DNA from: Candidatus Scalindua arabica
GTDB taxonomy: Bacteria > Planctomycetota > Brocadiia > Brocadiales > Scalinduaceae
Direction of reading: 5' to 3'
Length of the DNA stretch: 64,000 bases
Assembly: GCA_018263435.1 (NCBI GenBank)
Contig: JAANXD010000075.1
Span: forward strand, 1 to 64,000
This document shows, piece after piece, positions 7,254 to 15,083 of this stretch. The translations under genes were made by a program, and so were the position numbers. The notes beneath the pieces were generated by a model that saw only the letters and a program-made list of their open reading frames with translations, was not told the origin of the DNA and ran no database searches. The first letter of the stretch is position 1. The number at the start of each line of letters is the position of its first letter.

Positions 7254-8969
7254 TTACATCCTCTCCGGTGCTTTGAGGCCGAGGATACTCAGGCCGTTCT
7301 TTATAACCTGTCTGATTGAATCAACCAACAATATCCTTGCCATCTTTAATTCAGTATCATCAATTAGAATCCTGTGATGCTGGTAGAATCTGTTAAACGT
7401 ACTGCACAGATCAAGCAGGTATTTGCTCAGTATTGATGGTTCACAATTTTGTGCAGAGCGTATTATGGTTAAAGGGAAAGACTCGAGTTTCTTGACTAAT
7501 AACAGTTCGTCATCTTCTTTAAATACGTCGTAATCTACTTCGTTTGTTACTGTTCCACCACACTTTCTTAACACACTGCACAACCTTGCATGAGTGTATT
7601 GAACGTATGGGCCTGTCTCGCCATCAAAGTTGAGGATTTCGTTCCAGTCGAACATTACATCCTTAACCCTTTTTGTGCTCAACTCCGAAAATATTATGGC
7701 GCCAATACCAACGTCATTTGCCACCTCTGCCTTATTCTCCAGATCAGCGTTCTTGCCATCTATAATTTCCTCTGCAATCTTACACGACTCCACTAACAAC
7801 TCTTCCAGCAAAACAACTTTGCCTTCTCTCGTAGACATCTTCCCCTGCTTGAACTTAACCAATCCGAAGTCTACGTGTATACAGTCACTCATCCATTCGT
7901 ATCCCATGAGTTCCAGTACTTTAAATAATTGCTTGAAGTGTAACCGCTGTTCGGAACCAACAACGTAGATCATCTTGTCAAAGTTATACTCCCGCTTCCT
8001 GTACTCGGCAGCACATATATCCCTGGTGGCATACAGGCTGGCATCATCCTTCTTCCTCAGTATACACGGCGGCATGTCATATTCTTCAAGGTTTACGATC
8101 AGGGCCTCCTCACTTACCTCTGACAGTCCGGCATCTTTGATTCTTTTAACTGTATCATTAAGCATATTGTTATAAAAGCTTTCACCCGCATACGAATCAA
8201 ACTTTATGCCTAATTTCTCATATACTCTTTCAAATTCTGACAAACTAATGTCCTTGAAATATTGCCATGTTTCTATTGCTTCCTCGTTTCCACCCTCCAG
8301 CTTCCGAAACCAATCCCTTGCTTCATCCTCCAGAGACGGATTGTCCTTGGCCTCCTTATGAAACCTGACATATAATTCATTAAGCTTGCTGATATCGAGC
8401 CCAGTCTCTTTTATAGAATCCTGGCCTTTTAGATCCGGACCCCATCTTTTAAAGGCAACGATTAATTGTCCAAATTGTGTACCCCAATCTCCCAGATGAT
8501 TTATGCCTACGCATTTATATCCAATGGTTTTGTATAGATTGTAAATCGCATTTCCGATTACTGCCGAACGGAGATGATGTACAGCCAGATGTTTTGCTAT
8601 GTTCGGTGAAGAGTAATCTATTACTGCCGTCTTTCCCGCACCCGAGTCAGAACTTCCATAAAAATCCGATTCAGTAAAGATCTCATCCAGGACTGTCTTG
8701 AAGATCATTTCCTTAGAGACATAAAAGTTTAGATATGGCCCTTGGGACTTAATGTCAGTTATTGAGTCGCTGATGGGCAGTTTTTGGGCAAGTTCGGCTG
8801 ATATTTTCCCGGGATTATTCTTTAATTGTTTTGCAACAGCAAAACATGGAAATGCAAAATCACCCATCTTTAAGTCAGGAGGAATCTCTATCAAACCCTT
8901 TATCTCTTCCTCTGACAGTGGAATTTCAGCCTTTAATAAATCTACTATGTTTTTAATGAAAATATCCAT
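7254..8969 (-). CDS. argS: Arginyl-tRNA synthetase
   Basis: 571 residues, typical for class I ArgRS, which charges tRNA-Arg in the cytoplasm. The N-terminal Add1 domain (residues 1-100) is followed by the HIGH-equivalent (KHLAVHHLRS in the context SSPNIAKHL), the KMSK-equivalent KMSTREGKVVLLEE, and the C-terminal DALR anticodon-binding domain starting near YTHARLCSVLRKCG. The length and start (MDIFIKNIVDLLK) match the family. It is transcribed away from the MFS gene and downstream of it, apparently as its own unit. Confidence 0.96.
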   Translation of the reverse strand: MDIFIKNIVDLLKAEIPLSEEEIKGLIEIPPDLKMGDFAFPCFAVAKQLKNNPGKISAELAQKLPISDSITDIKSQGPYLNFYVSKEMIFKTVLDEIFTESDFYGSSDSGAGKTAVIDYSSPNIAKHLAVHHLRSAVIGNAIYNLYKTIGYKCVGINHLGDWGTQFGQLIVAFKRWGPDLKGQDSIKETGLDISKLNELYVRFHKEAKDNPSLEDEARDWFRKLEGGNEEAIETWQYFKDISLSEFERVYEKLGIKFDSYAGESFYNNMLNDTVKRIKDAGLSEVSEEALIVNLEEYDMPPCILRKKDDASLYATRDICAAEYRKREYNFDKMIYVVGSEQRLHFKQLFKVLELMGYEWMSDCIHVDFGLVKFKQGKMSTREGKVVLLEELLVESCKIAEEIIDGKNADLENKAEVANDVGIGAIIFSELSTKRVKDVMFDWNEILNFDGETGPYVQYTHARLCSVLRKCGGTVTNEVDYDVFKEDDELLLVKKLESFPLTIIRSAQNCEPSILSKYLLDLCSTFNRFYQHHRILIDDTELKMARILLVDSIRQVIKNGLSILGLKAPERM

Positions 8970-9041
8970 TTTATTCCTGTTTGAATGTACTCTGGTATTG
9001 TAAATATTTATCCAGAGAATAGTAAACTATAAAACTCGAAA

Positions 9042-10235
9042 TTACAATTGCTTATTACTCTGTTGTTGAGTTGGATTATTAATATTTGGTAGCAGGAAAG
9101 CCAACAGTCCAGCTATGGGCGCCAGGTATGCAACAACCACTAACGACGTTTGCATGCTGTAATGATCTGCAATATTTCCGATTATGGGAAGCATAAGGCC
9201 TGCAGAGCCCCAGACAAGACCCATCGAAATGCCTGAAACGGAACTGGACATATCCGGCGGGCATAATTTCTGAACTATGAGTATGTTAATAGCAGATGCT
9301 GCAAATATAACCATACCGCTTACGCCTAATAATACAATAGAAAGGGTCCCGCTTGAATCTAAAAACCATAAAAGTAAAGGACTCGCAAAGATTGAGGAAC
9401 ATGCTATTACTATCTTCCTGTTTATTCTATCTGCCAGATATCCTCCTATCAAACCTCCAATGCTCCCACTAATCAGGAAAATAGATATAGCGATTCCGCT
9501 CTTCTGCATTGAAAATCCTTTTTCCGTAAAAAGTATAGACATAAAACTCATGAAGCTCGTAATGACGATTGACCGGGTAAACATTATCAGGAACATAATC
9601 CATAGTGGTCGCGAAGTTCTTGCAAAAAGTACTTTCAAGCCTGACAGACTTGCATTACTCTTACTGACAGGAATTCCCGGAAGTATCTTAATCAATATTA
9701 ATGCCAGGATTACTCCGGGTATAGACAATAACCATAACTTGCCAAATCCGTATAATGAAGCAATCAACGTAATAACATAAGGTGCTCCTGCCAGTCCAAT
9801 GCATCCAACCATAAGGAAGATAGACATCTGGAACGTGGATCTGTTCTGGCCTAAACCGGCTACAGTTGCAACGCCATTAGGATGAAAGGCCGCCACACCT
9901 GATGCTCCGATCATGAGCATTAAGACCAGTACAATGAAGTTTGGAGCAAGGCAAATGCTGCTCAAGAACAGTGCCGAACATAAGACACCAGCTACAACAA
10001 GAAAATGTTTCTTATTAAATCTGTCACCGAGAAAGCCGAATACAGGCTGCAGGATTGAGCCAAACACAGCCAATACTGTGGGTAATACAGACACCTGTGT
10101 TATTGTTAAATGGAGAGTGGTCTGAAAGTAAGACAGAAGTGGAATCAGGAAACCGGCATAGAAATCATTAAAGAGGTGGGCAAACGTTAACAGGACTATT
10201 GATGTAGATAGGAATCTACCATTGTTCTTTGTCAT
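9042..10235 (-). CDS. MFS transporter, fosmidomycin-resistance (Fsr)-like
   Basis: 397 residues with about twelve hydrophobic segments. The opening (LLTFAHLFNDFYAGFLIPLL), the loop-2 motif GFLGDRFNKKHFLV and GVAAFHPNG (helix 4-5) match the Fsr branch of the major facilitator superfamily: inner-membrane, proton-driven export of small molecules. The substrate is unknown. The first ~24 codons plus upstream DNA (10172-10258) are duplicated at 12170-12256, where they form the start of the protease gene. A HigBA locus lies directly upstream on the same strand. Confidence 0.85.
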   Translation of the reverse strand: MTKNNGRFLSTSIVLLTFAHLFNDFYAGFLIPLLSYFQTTLHLTITQVSVLPTVLAVFGSILQPVFGFLGDRFNKKHFLVVAGVLCSALFLSSICLAPNFIVLVLMLMIGASGVAAFHPNGVATVAGLGQNRSTFQMSIFLMVGCIGLAGAPYVITLIASLYGFGKLWLLSIPGVILALILIKILPGIPVSKSNASLSGLKVLFARTSRPLWIMFLIMFTRSIVITSFMSFMSILFTEKGFSMQKSGIAISIFLISGSIGGLIGGYLADRINRKIVIACSSIFASPLLLWFLDSSGTLSIVLLGVSGMVIFAASAINILIVQKLCPPDMSSSVSGISMGLVWGSAGLMLPIIGNIADHYSMQTSLVVVAYLAPIAGLLAFLLPNINNPTQQQSNKQL

Positions 10236-10258
10236 TAAACTTTTATATAAACACTCAT
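10172..10258. repeat. 87-bp direct repeat: MFS gene 5' end, original copy
   Basis: Eighty-seven bases covering the first ~21 codons of the MFS gene, its ATG and 23 bases upstream. They recur at 12170-12256 with about five mismatches and no gaps. Since it is part of an intact gene here, this is the parental copy. Confidence 0.9.
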
Positions 10259-10315
10259 CTCAGCTTGAGCGTCTTTTTAGAGGTTTCTCATATATCTACT
10301 TTCCCTGAGATTCAG

Positions 10316-10784
10316 GCAGGTACGCTGCTTTTATGTTTGTGAGTGGAGTAGTTGTGAGGAAAACGGTTTTACCCTCTCCCACTCTCTTGAGGTTTGTTCA
10401 GCCTGCCATAAATCGAAGTTTTTCTGCAAATTCAACCATAAGTCTGGAGTAGTATCGAAAGCACGAGAAAGGCGCAATGCCATATCAGTGGTGATAGCGC
10501 CTCTTTTATTAATAATCTTTGATAATGTTTTTCTGGAAACACCAAGGGTAGATGCCAACTCCGTTATGGTAATCGATAACGGTTTTAAATAATCTTCTTT
10601 AATAATTTCCCCAGGGTGTGTAGGTCGTCTTCTCATTCTTTTCATGATTGTACCTTTCAATGATAGTCGTCATAGTTGACAACGTAAGCGTTTCCACTAG
10701 AAAATTCAAAAAATACTCTCCAGTTTCCGGATACCTTCACTGCATATTGACCTTTTTTATCTCCTGTCAACTTGTGGAGGTTTG
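10316..10784. repeat. ~469-bp direct repeat with higA and the higB 3' part, first copy
   Basis: About 469 bases covering higA and the C-terminal half of higB are repeated at 12768-13235 with roughly 5 percent mismatch and one small indel. The first copy is intact. The second copy lost the 5' part of higB and has a stop in higA. Confidence 0.9.
10331..10660 (-). CDS. higA: HigA-type antitoxin (XRE/Cro helix-turn-helix)
   Basis: 109 residues with the HigA family start (RRRPTHPGEIIKEDYLKPL), a Cro/cI helix-turn-helix (ITELASTLGVSRKTLSKIIN, about residues 32-51) and the tail DTTPDLWLNLQKNFDLWQAE typical of HigA/VapI proteins. It binds HigB and represses the operon. The start overlaps the higB stop by four bases (ATGA), and the order toxin-then-antitoxin is the HigBA hallmark. 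The alternative start at residue 6 (MKRMRRRPTHPG) is equally likely. Confidence 0.9.
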   Translation of the reverse strand: MKGTIMKRMRRRPTHPGEIIKEDYLKPLSITITELASTLGVSRKTLSKIINKRGAITTDMALRLSRAFDTTPDLWLNLQKNFDLWQAEQTSREWERVKPFSSQLLHSQT

Positions 10785-10935
10785 AACTTGGATAATTCAT
10801 GTCTTTGATCACGTTTGCAGCATTAAGTCGGTCAAGAATTCTTTCAAGCCTATCTGTATGCTCCGGTTTTATACCTTTCTTTTTCCCAGTATAAAAAAAG
10901 TCCTCAAGGCCCTTATGCTGAAATGATTTGATCAC
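10657..10935 (-). CDS. higB: HigB toxin (RelE superfamily)
   Basis: 92 residues, full length for HigB. It shows MIKSFQHKGLEDFFYTGKKKG at the start, the helical KPEHTDRLERILDRLNAA, LHKLTGDKKGQYAVKVSGNWR and the terminal FEF...AYVVNYDDYH, all characteristic. HigB cleaves mRNA on the ribosome. It forms an operon with higA. A 5'-truncated copy persists at 13108-13235. Confidence 0.92.
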   Translation of the reverse strand: MIKSFQHKGLEDFFYTGKKKGIKPEHTDRLERILDRLNAANVIKDMNYPSSNLHKLTGDKKGQYAVKVSGNWRVFFEFSSGNAYVVNYDDYH

Positions 10936-11162
10936 GTGCTGATTGTAACCTTTCAGGTTGCATGTGTCAATTGGATTTATGTAATTTTCTATTTAAGGTA
11001 TGCCGATAGATTATATCTTAATGAGTGTAGGTTTCAAACAATACCAGTTAAGTCATAGGCAGACGTGACCCTTCTTCAAATGAATTGGGTGAGTTTTAGG
11101 AATCTCGCTTTAATATTTCAATGAAGGCGGGAAGCGGTAACCTCAGAATCAAAAAAACACCA

Positions 11163-12233
11163 TTAGGAACTTGGATCCACACCAAGGAAGGCCAGGATGG
11201 TCTTCCTTTCGACTTTGTCTGTGATGGCACCTGACTTAATCTTTTCAAGCAGAAACTCCTTGATTTTCGCTGCAGGCACGGCGTAGTTGAGATTCTTCCA
11301 TATTTCCGGACTATTCTCTTTGATCATGTTGTCTAAGGATTGAGAACTTTGCGCTATAGGGGTTTTGGGGGCTACCCCCCAGAGAAGACCAATGATATCC
11401 CCGGTATCCCGAGTAACGACTGGAGATCCGGAGTCGCCGTCAGAGGCATCGCATCCGACCGCAAAGGCCCAGGTGCCTGCTTTTTGACCCTTCTCATCCA
11501 GCCCATACTTAATCTTAAATTCATTATCTCCTGAAAAGACCTTACAATCCGAATCCCAGGTGCCCGCCATATCACTGTAGTGATTTTTGGCCCGGCCAAA
11601 TCCAACCGTCAAGAGCTTTTGATTCCTGGTGATTGGGTAGTCAAAACTAAAATTCTTTGCGACAGATTGTAGTATTTTTCGATCCCATTTGCTTTCCACA
11701 TTAATAGCAAAGAGTGCAAGATCGATCTCCAACCATGCACCAAATATTCGCCCAGAATTGAAACTTAGATCAAGAAACGGAAACTCTATTTCCTTATAAT
11801 CCTCTGGCTCATTAACTAACCGTATGTGGACATGGTAATTGGTTGCTATCAAGTGAAACCCATTAAACTGCCCCAGATAGAAACCTGTGCCTTTGGCGAC
11901 TTTAGCCGTCGCTTTGGCCGTCCGCCTGAGTACCTCAACAAACTCAAGCTTTTTGTTTCTGAGATCACTCCTGCCTAATACCTTTTTACTCCACTCATCT
12001 CCCACCCGGTAGGTCCAGTCAGCAACTTCGTCCTTAATGGCATCAAGGTCATCAGAGTCATCTATCTCTACCTCTTCATCTTCCTCTAATAAAGCATAAG
12101 AAGCAATAACTCGATTCTTCTCAAAAAGGTGCAATGGATGAAGTGTTTGTGCGGACATTGGCGTAGTGTAGAGGTGGGCAAACGTTAACAGGACTATTGA
12201 TGTAGATAGGAATCTACCATTATTCTTTAGCAT
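11163..12233 (-). CDS. Trypsin-like serine protease with an N-terminus captured from the MFS gene
   Basis: 356 residues. The body is a chymotrypsin-fold (S1-like) protease with catalytic His134 (ATNYHV), Asp171 (EIDLALFAI) and Ser268 (DGDSGSPVV), the same order as trypsin/HtrA. Residues 1-21 (MLKNNGRFLSTSIVLLTFAH plus L) are nearly identical to the MFS transporter start and come from the 87-bp duplicated segment; homology ends abruptly at YTTP. The native start was probably Met26 (MSAQTLHPLHLF, 12158). The added segment is hydrophobic and could now act as a membrane anchor or signal, though it lacks a clear cleavage site. The acidic stretch EEDEEVEIDDSDDLD follows. Substrate unknown. No PDZ domain is visible. 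Confidence 0.8.
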   Translation of the reverse strand: MLKNNGRFLSTSIVLLTFAHLYTTPMSAQTLHPLHLFEKNRVIASYALLEEDEEVEIDDSDDLDAIKDEVADWTYRVGDEWSKKVLGRSDLRNKKLEFVEVLRRTAKATAKVAKGTGFYLGQFNGFHLIATNYHVHIRLVNEPEDYKEIEFPFLDLSFNSGRIFGAWLEIDLALFAINVESKWDRKILQSVAKNFSFDYPITRNQKLLTVGFGRAKNHYSDMAGTWDSDCKVFSGDNEFKIKYGLDEKGQKAGTWAFAVGCDASDGDSGSPVVTRDTGDIIGLLWGVAPKTPIAQSSQSLDNMIKENSPEIWKNLNYAVPAAKIKEFLLEKIKSGAITDKVERKTILAFLGVDPSS

Positions 12234-12256
12234 TCAACTTTTATATAAACACTCAT
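12170..12256. repeat. 87-bp direct repeat: MFS gene 5' end, second copy
   Basis: Duplicate of 10172-10258, equal in length, with about five substitutions clustered near the start codon. It supplies the ATG, 21 codons and leader of the protease gene. Homology stops at cactcat on the outer side. Confidence 0.9.
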
Positions 12257-12416
12257 TTTTTATATTCAATAATGATTCTGAGATCAACGTTTTGTATAAG
12301 TTGCCACCACTTGTGCATATTCGTTAAAAAGAGGTTTAAAGCAGAAACCTTTAATAACGCTTAAACTGCAAATAATATTGTGGTTAACTTAATACGATTG
12401 TCAGCTTTCAATTATA

Positions 12417-12623
12417 TTACGTCATATCGGCTATTTTTTTGTCAGTCTTAATAAGTTTATTAACTATAGTCGATACATCTTCTTGCTTTTTTTCTGCAAT
12501 CTTTTCAACAAAAGAATAGGCTACTGAATCCAGGTATACAGGTATGTTAAGCTTTGCATTGGGTTTGTAGAATTTGCCACGTTCTCCTTTTGAGAAATCA
12601 TATTCATTGTTCATCGTTTTCAT
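12417..12623 (-). CDS. CopG/BrnA-like orphan antitoxin
   Basis: 68 residues. The sequence around KFYKPNAKLNIPVYLDSVAYSFVEKIAEKK followed by VSTIVNKLIKTDKK has the strand-helix-helix layout of ribbon-helix-helix antitoxins (CopG/BrnA type), with the usual N-terminal extension ending in a proline-rich strand. No toxin gene lies on either side: upstream is a short unrelated fragment and then the decayed HigBA copy. It is probably a solitary antitoxin left after toxin loss. Confidence 0.55.
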   Translation of the reverse strand: MKTMNNEYDFSKGERGKFYKPNAKLNIPVYLDSVAYSFVEKIAEKKQEDVSTIVNKLIKTDKKIADMT

Positions 12624-12856
12624 TATTTAAGTGAACAACAAGTATAAACTACCGATGCCTGATGAGTATGATAGCAAAAAGATTGTAGAATGGAAACCGG
12701 AAAAAATATTGAAAACACACGTAAATTGGTGGTCTATTATGAAGAAAAACAAAGGTGTAGAGGTTATGCAGGTACGCAGTTTTATATTTGCGAGTGGAGT
12801 AGTTGTGAGGAAAACGGTTTTACCTTCTCCCACTCTCTTGAGGTTTGTTCAGCCTG

Positions 12857-13111
12857 CTATAAATCGTAATTTTTCTGCAAATTCAACCATAAGTCAGGAG
12901 TGGTATCGAAAGCACGAGAAAGGCGCAATGCCATATCAGTGGTAATAGAGACTCTTTTATTAATAATCTTTGATAATGTTTTTCTGGAAACTCCAAGGAT
13001 AGATGCCAACTCCGTTATGGTAATCGATAACGGTTTTAAATAATTTTCTTTAATAATTATCCCAGGGTGTGTAGGTCGCCTTTTCATTCTTTTCATGATT
13101 GTACCTTTCAA
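12857..13111 (-). pseudogene. higA: Second HigA copy with premature stop
   Basis: 84 residues, nearly identical to the intact HigA at 10331-10660 through the helix-turn-helix, but ending at LQKNYDL because the Trp codon TGG became TAG. The last 25 residues of the first copy are missing. The DNA-binding part is intact, so it might still bind the higBA operator. Its partner toxin is truncated, so this is treated as a decayed duplicate. Confidence 0.85.
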
Positions 13112-13235
13112 TGATAGTCGTCATAGTTGACAACGTAAGCGTTTCCACCAGAAAATTCAAAAAATACCCTCCAGTTTCCGGTTACCTTCACTGCATATTG
13201 ACCTTTTTTATCTCCTGTCAACTTGTGGAGGTTTG
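13108..13235 (-). pseudogene. higB: HigB remnant, 5'-truncated
   Basis: On the minus strand this encodes the last ~41 residues of HigB (LHKLTGDKKGQYAVKV, then GNWRVFFEF and the NYDDYH end), matching the intact toxin with few changes. The start and first half are absent: homology ends at 13235, where unrelated sequence leads into the next gene. No start codon suits a functional protein. Confidence 0.88.
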
Positions 13236-13243
13236 CAAAAGAA

Positions 13244-13477
13244 TTATGCAGACTTTGAGTTGGCCTCTACCGGATCATAGTGCAACACCATGATCTGGTC
13301 TGGGCGTAAACCTACCGATTCGTAAGTACGTCCTTCGCGATCACAAAATTCAACTTCAAACGCTTTGCCCCCGGCAAGGATTTCAACTACAGTGCCTACT
13401 TGTCCATGCCACAGTTTGTATTCAGGCAGGTCAACCGTCAGCGCTACAATATCAAGTAATTTAATATTGTCTGTCAT
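13244..13477 (-). CDS. DUF4926 domain protein
   Basis: 77 residues with the DUF4926 pattern: KLLDIVALTVDLPEYKLWHGQVGTVVEI near the N-terminus and FEVEFCDREGRTY...LRPDQIMVLHY after it. The family forms small SH3-like barrels of unknown role, often found beside toxin-antitoxin loci or DUF6883-type genes. Here it sits between the decayed HigBA copy and a stop-interrupted membrane gene. A purine tract (aaaggtt) precedes the ATG. Confidence 0.75.
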   Translation of the reverse strand: MTDNIKLLDIVALTVDLPEYKLWHGQVGTVVEILAGGKAFEVEFCDREGRTYESVGLRPDQIMVLHYDPVEANSKSA

Positions 13478-13493
13478 TTCTAACCTTTCAGTT

Positions 13494-14039
13494 TCATAAA
13501 GGGTAACAACTGGTTAATCTCGGTGTATCCAATCCATGTTCAATAATCCACCCACTTCTAATCATTGCCTGCTTGCCATTCATATAAAATTGCTGATTAA
13601 ATTCCTTTTCCAAAATTGGGTCGCTGTAGCGAATTATTACGACAATAAATTTGGGAGGCATATTTTCCGAAAGATGGAGGTTGTCGTAATACCATGGAGT
13701 GGGTGAATTGTTCGGGATTTCATTTGAAATTGACAAATCAACTTTTGCCTCTGGTTACACTTCCAAGGCTTGATCAATAAAAAGAATTTTTCCAGAAACT
13801 GAAATTGCAGGGTTATGACCAGCATTTACGAATGTGATTTGAATTCTATAAGGAGGGCTGTTATCCATTTTTTTAATACCTGGGCTCGAAATTGTAAAAT
13901 ATGCTCTCTTTGACAGTCTTTCTATATTTGCTGAATCCCTTGATATTTTTACTGAGTATAATGCAGCAATAGCGGCTACCATAGCCGAAATTGTAGCGAT
14001 CGCCGCCCAAAATGTGCCACTTTTCAGTAATTCAATCAT
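13494..14039 (-). pseudogene. Small membrane protein gene with in-frame TAA
   Basis: Translation from ATG 14039 gives a membrane-anchored N-terminus (TFWAAIATISAMVAAIAALYSV, about residues 9-30) and a beta-rich soluble part. It stops at TAA (13755-13757) after ...IDQALEV. The same frame then continues with PEAKVDLSISNEIPNNS and onward to 13494, giving about 180 codons in all. Without the stop it would be one protein of the common 'one TM helix plus beta-sandwich' bacterial type, function unknown. Either two short products are made or the gene is dead. Confidence 0.7.
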
Positions 14040-14200
14040 TTTTTTTGCTCTAATCTTAAATATGAAAAACGAGATAAATTAACTATTGGAATTTCCATGT
14101 TTTCATTCTAATAAATTACATCATGGAAAACAAATCTGTAGGGATGCAGGGTTTTCATCAAGCACCAAGTATCAATGTATTAAAAACTAAAACAACAACT

Positions 14201-14337
14201 TATCTCAACCCCATCAACGACCTTACTTCTTTCATCGTTTCTCCAGCTATCATTCTGCATTTCTCAGCGCCGGTATTAAGGGTGTTTATTACGCTGTTGG
14301 GATTGTTGATTAATTCTAGACTCTTCTCTCTAATCGG
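14201..14337. repeat. 137-bp direct repeat: trpS 3' end, extra copy
   Basis: Equal in length to 15085-15221, the last 45 codons of trpS, with roughly 10-12 percent substitutions. On the minus strand it encodes a diverged tail ending in ...LR and its own stop. It is not connected to any synthetase body. Its outer end overlaps the last codons of the antitoxin gene at 14330. Confidence 0.92.
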
Positions 14338-14584
14338 TTTCTATTTCTAATTTTTCAGCGATATCATCAATTGGAATACTTTCTTTTTCCTTTGATCTTT
14401 CCCCAAGAAATGACATAAACTTTTCACTATTGCCCAGCTTTTCAACCTCTTTCTCGAAGTCGTCAGTTTCTTCTAATATGAAGCTTTTCCCATCTTTACC
14501 GTGTATAACTAAAGAATCAGATGAGGCCATAGCTAACAATTCTTCCAATGAATGTTTTTTTGTGTGTAAGTCTATTTTGATCAT
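14330..14584 (-). CDS. Antitoxin of a RelBE-like module, 3' end rebuilt at a repeat junction
   Basis: 84 residues, strongly acidic. The N-terminal part (LEELLAMASSDSLVIHGKDGKSFILEE) resembles Phd/YefM-like antitoxins, and the tail (GERSKEKESIPIDDIAEKLE) is charged. The start overlaps the stop of the upstream toxin frame (ATGA). The final codons (T, D, stop) lie inside the 137-bp trpS-derived repeat, so the natural 3' end was probably replaced when the repeat was joined here. The toxin upstream is frameshifted. Confidence 0.65.
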   Translation of the reverse strand: MIKIDLHTKKHSLEELLAMASSDSLVIHGKDGKSFILEETDDFEKEVEKLGNSEKFMSFLGERSKEKESIPIDDIAEKLEIETD

Positions 14585-14873
14585 ATTTGCACCTTCCTTC
14601 CTTGAATAAATAATTCATTGTGATCTTTATGTCCAATTGCAAGGACTTGAACTTTTTGTCCTTCAGCAACTTCGTAAAAAATACGATATTTGCCTATCTT
14701 TAATTCCCATGGAGCAACGGGATTTGAGCGAAGTTGTTTACGCTTTCTAGTTTCAATATTAGCATCAATTGTAAATATTTAAGAATAGCTTTAACAATTA
14801 TTCTCTGTTCAAATGTATCATAGTATACCAAATCATCATTAGCACTTTTCTTAATATCAATATTATATTTCAT
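14581..14873 (-). pseudogene. RelE-family toxin with a frameshift
   Basis: From ATG 14873 the frame gives MKYNIDIKKSANDDLVYYDT and KAILKYLQ, then leaves the family pattern. One base out, the sequence continues as IDANIETRKRKQLRSNPVAP, then WELKIGKYRIFYEV and QVLAIGHKDHNELFIQGRKV, a clear RelE C-terminal half ending at the antitoxin start. A one-base deletion near ttacaattgatgc accounts for this. The toxin is therefore inactive while its antitoxin frame stays open. Confidence 0.82.
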
Positions 14874-15000
14874 GAAAACGCAATATTAAACTAATCTGTG
14901 GAGAAGGGTGCAACAAAGAGTTTCCAATAAGTGCTAACAGATTATATTGTTAAAATCAAGATGGAAAGTTTATTTCCTTCGAATATCCAGTATCAATAGT

Positions 15001-15071
15001 GCATCATACGTGATGATGCGTATTAAGGCAGTGACACCCGCCCAACAGACTGGCGGACAGGCGGTCACTGC
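15001..15071. repeat. Two hairpins beyond trpS
   Basis: Two inverted repeats lie next to the trpS stop: gcatca/tgatgc (15001-15019) and gcagtgac/gtcactgc (15029-15071, with further GC pairing inside). They could form RNA hairpins at the end of the trpS transcript, but no T-run follows on the minus strand, so I do not call them a terminator. Confidence 0.5.
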
Positions 15072-15083
15072 ACTCCAAACAAT

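Larger units (their letters stand above)
12768..13235. repeat. ~468-bp direct repeat with decayed higBA, second copy
   Basis: Second copy of 10316-10784. Homology begins at gcaggtacgc and ends abruptly at gtggaggtttg, inside higB. In this copy higA ends at a TAG where the first copy has TGG, and higB lacks its first half. Confidence 0.9.

Noticed and set aside
12631-12945. 104-residue + strand frame divergent from the CopG-like gene
   Set aside because: Its second half is antisense to the decayed HigA copy. The first ~45 codons match nothing I recognise and lack a stop of their own.
14123-14350. 75-residue frame on the + strand
   Set aside because: It is the antisense of the duplicated trpS tail; the same pattern appears opposite trpS itself.
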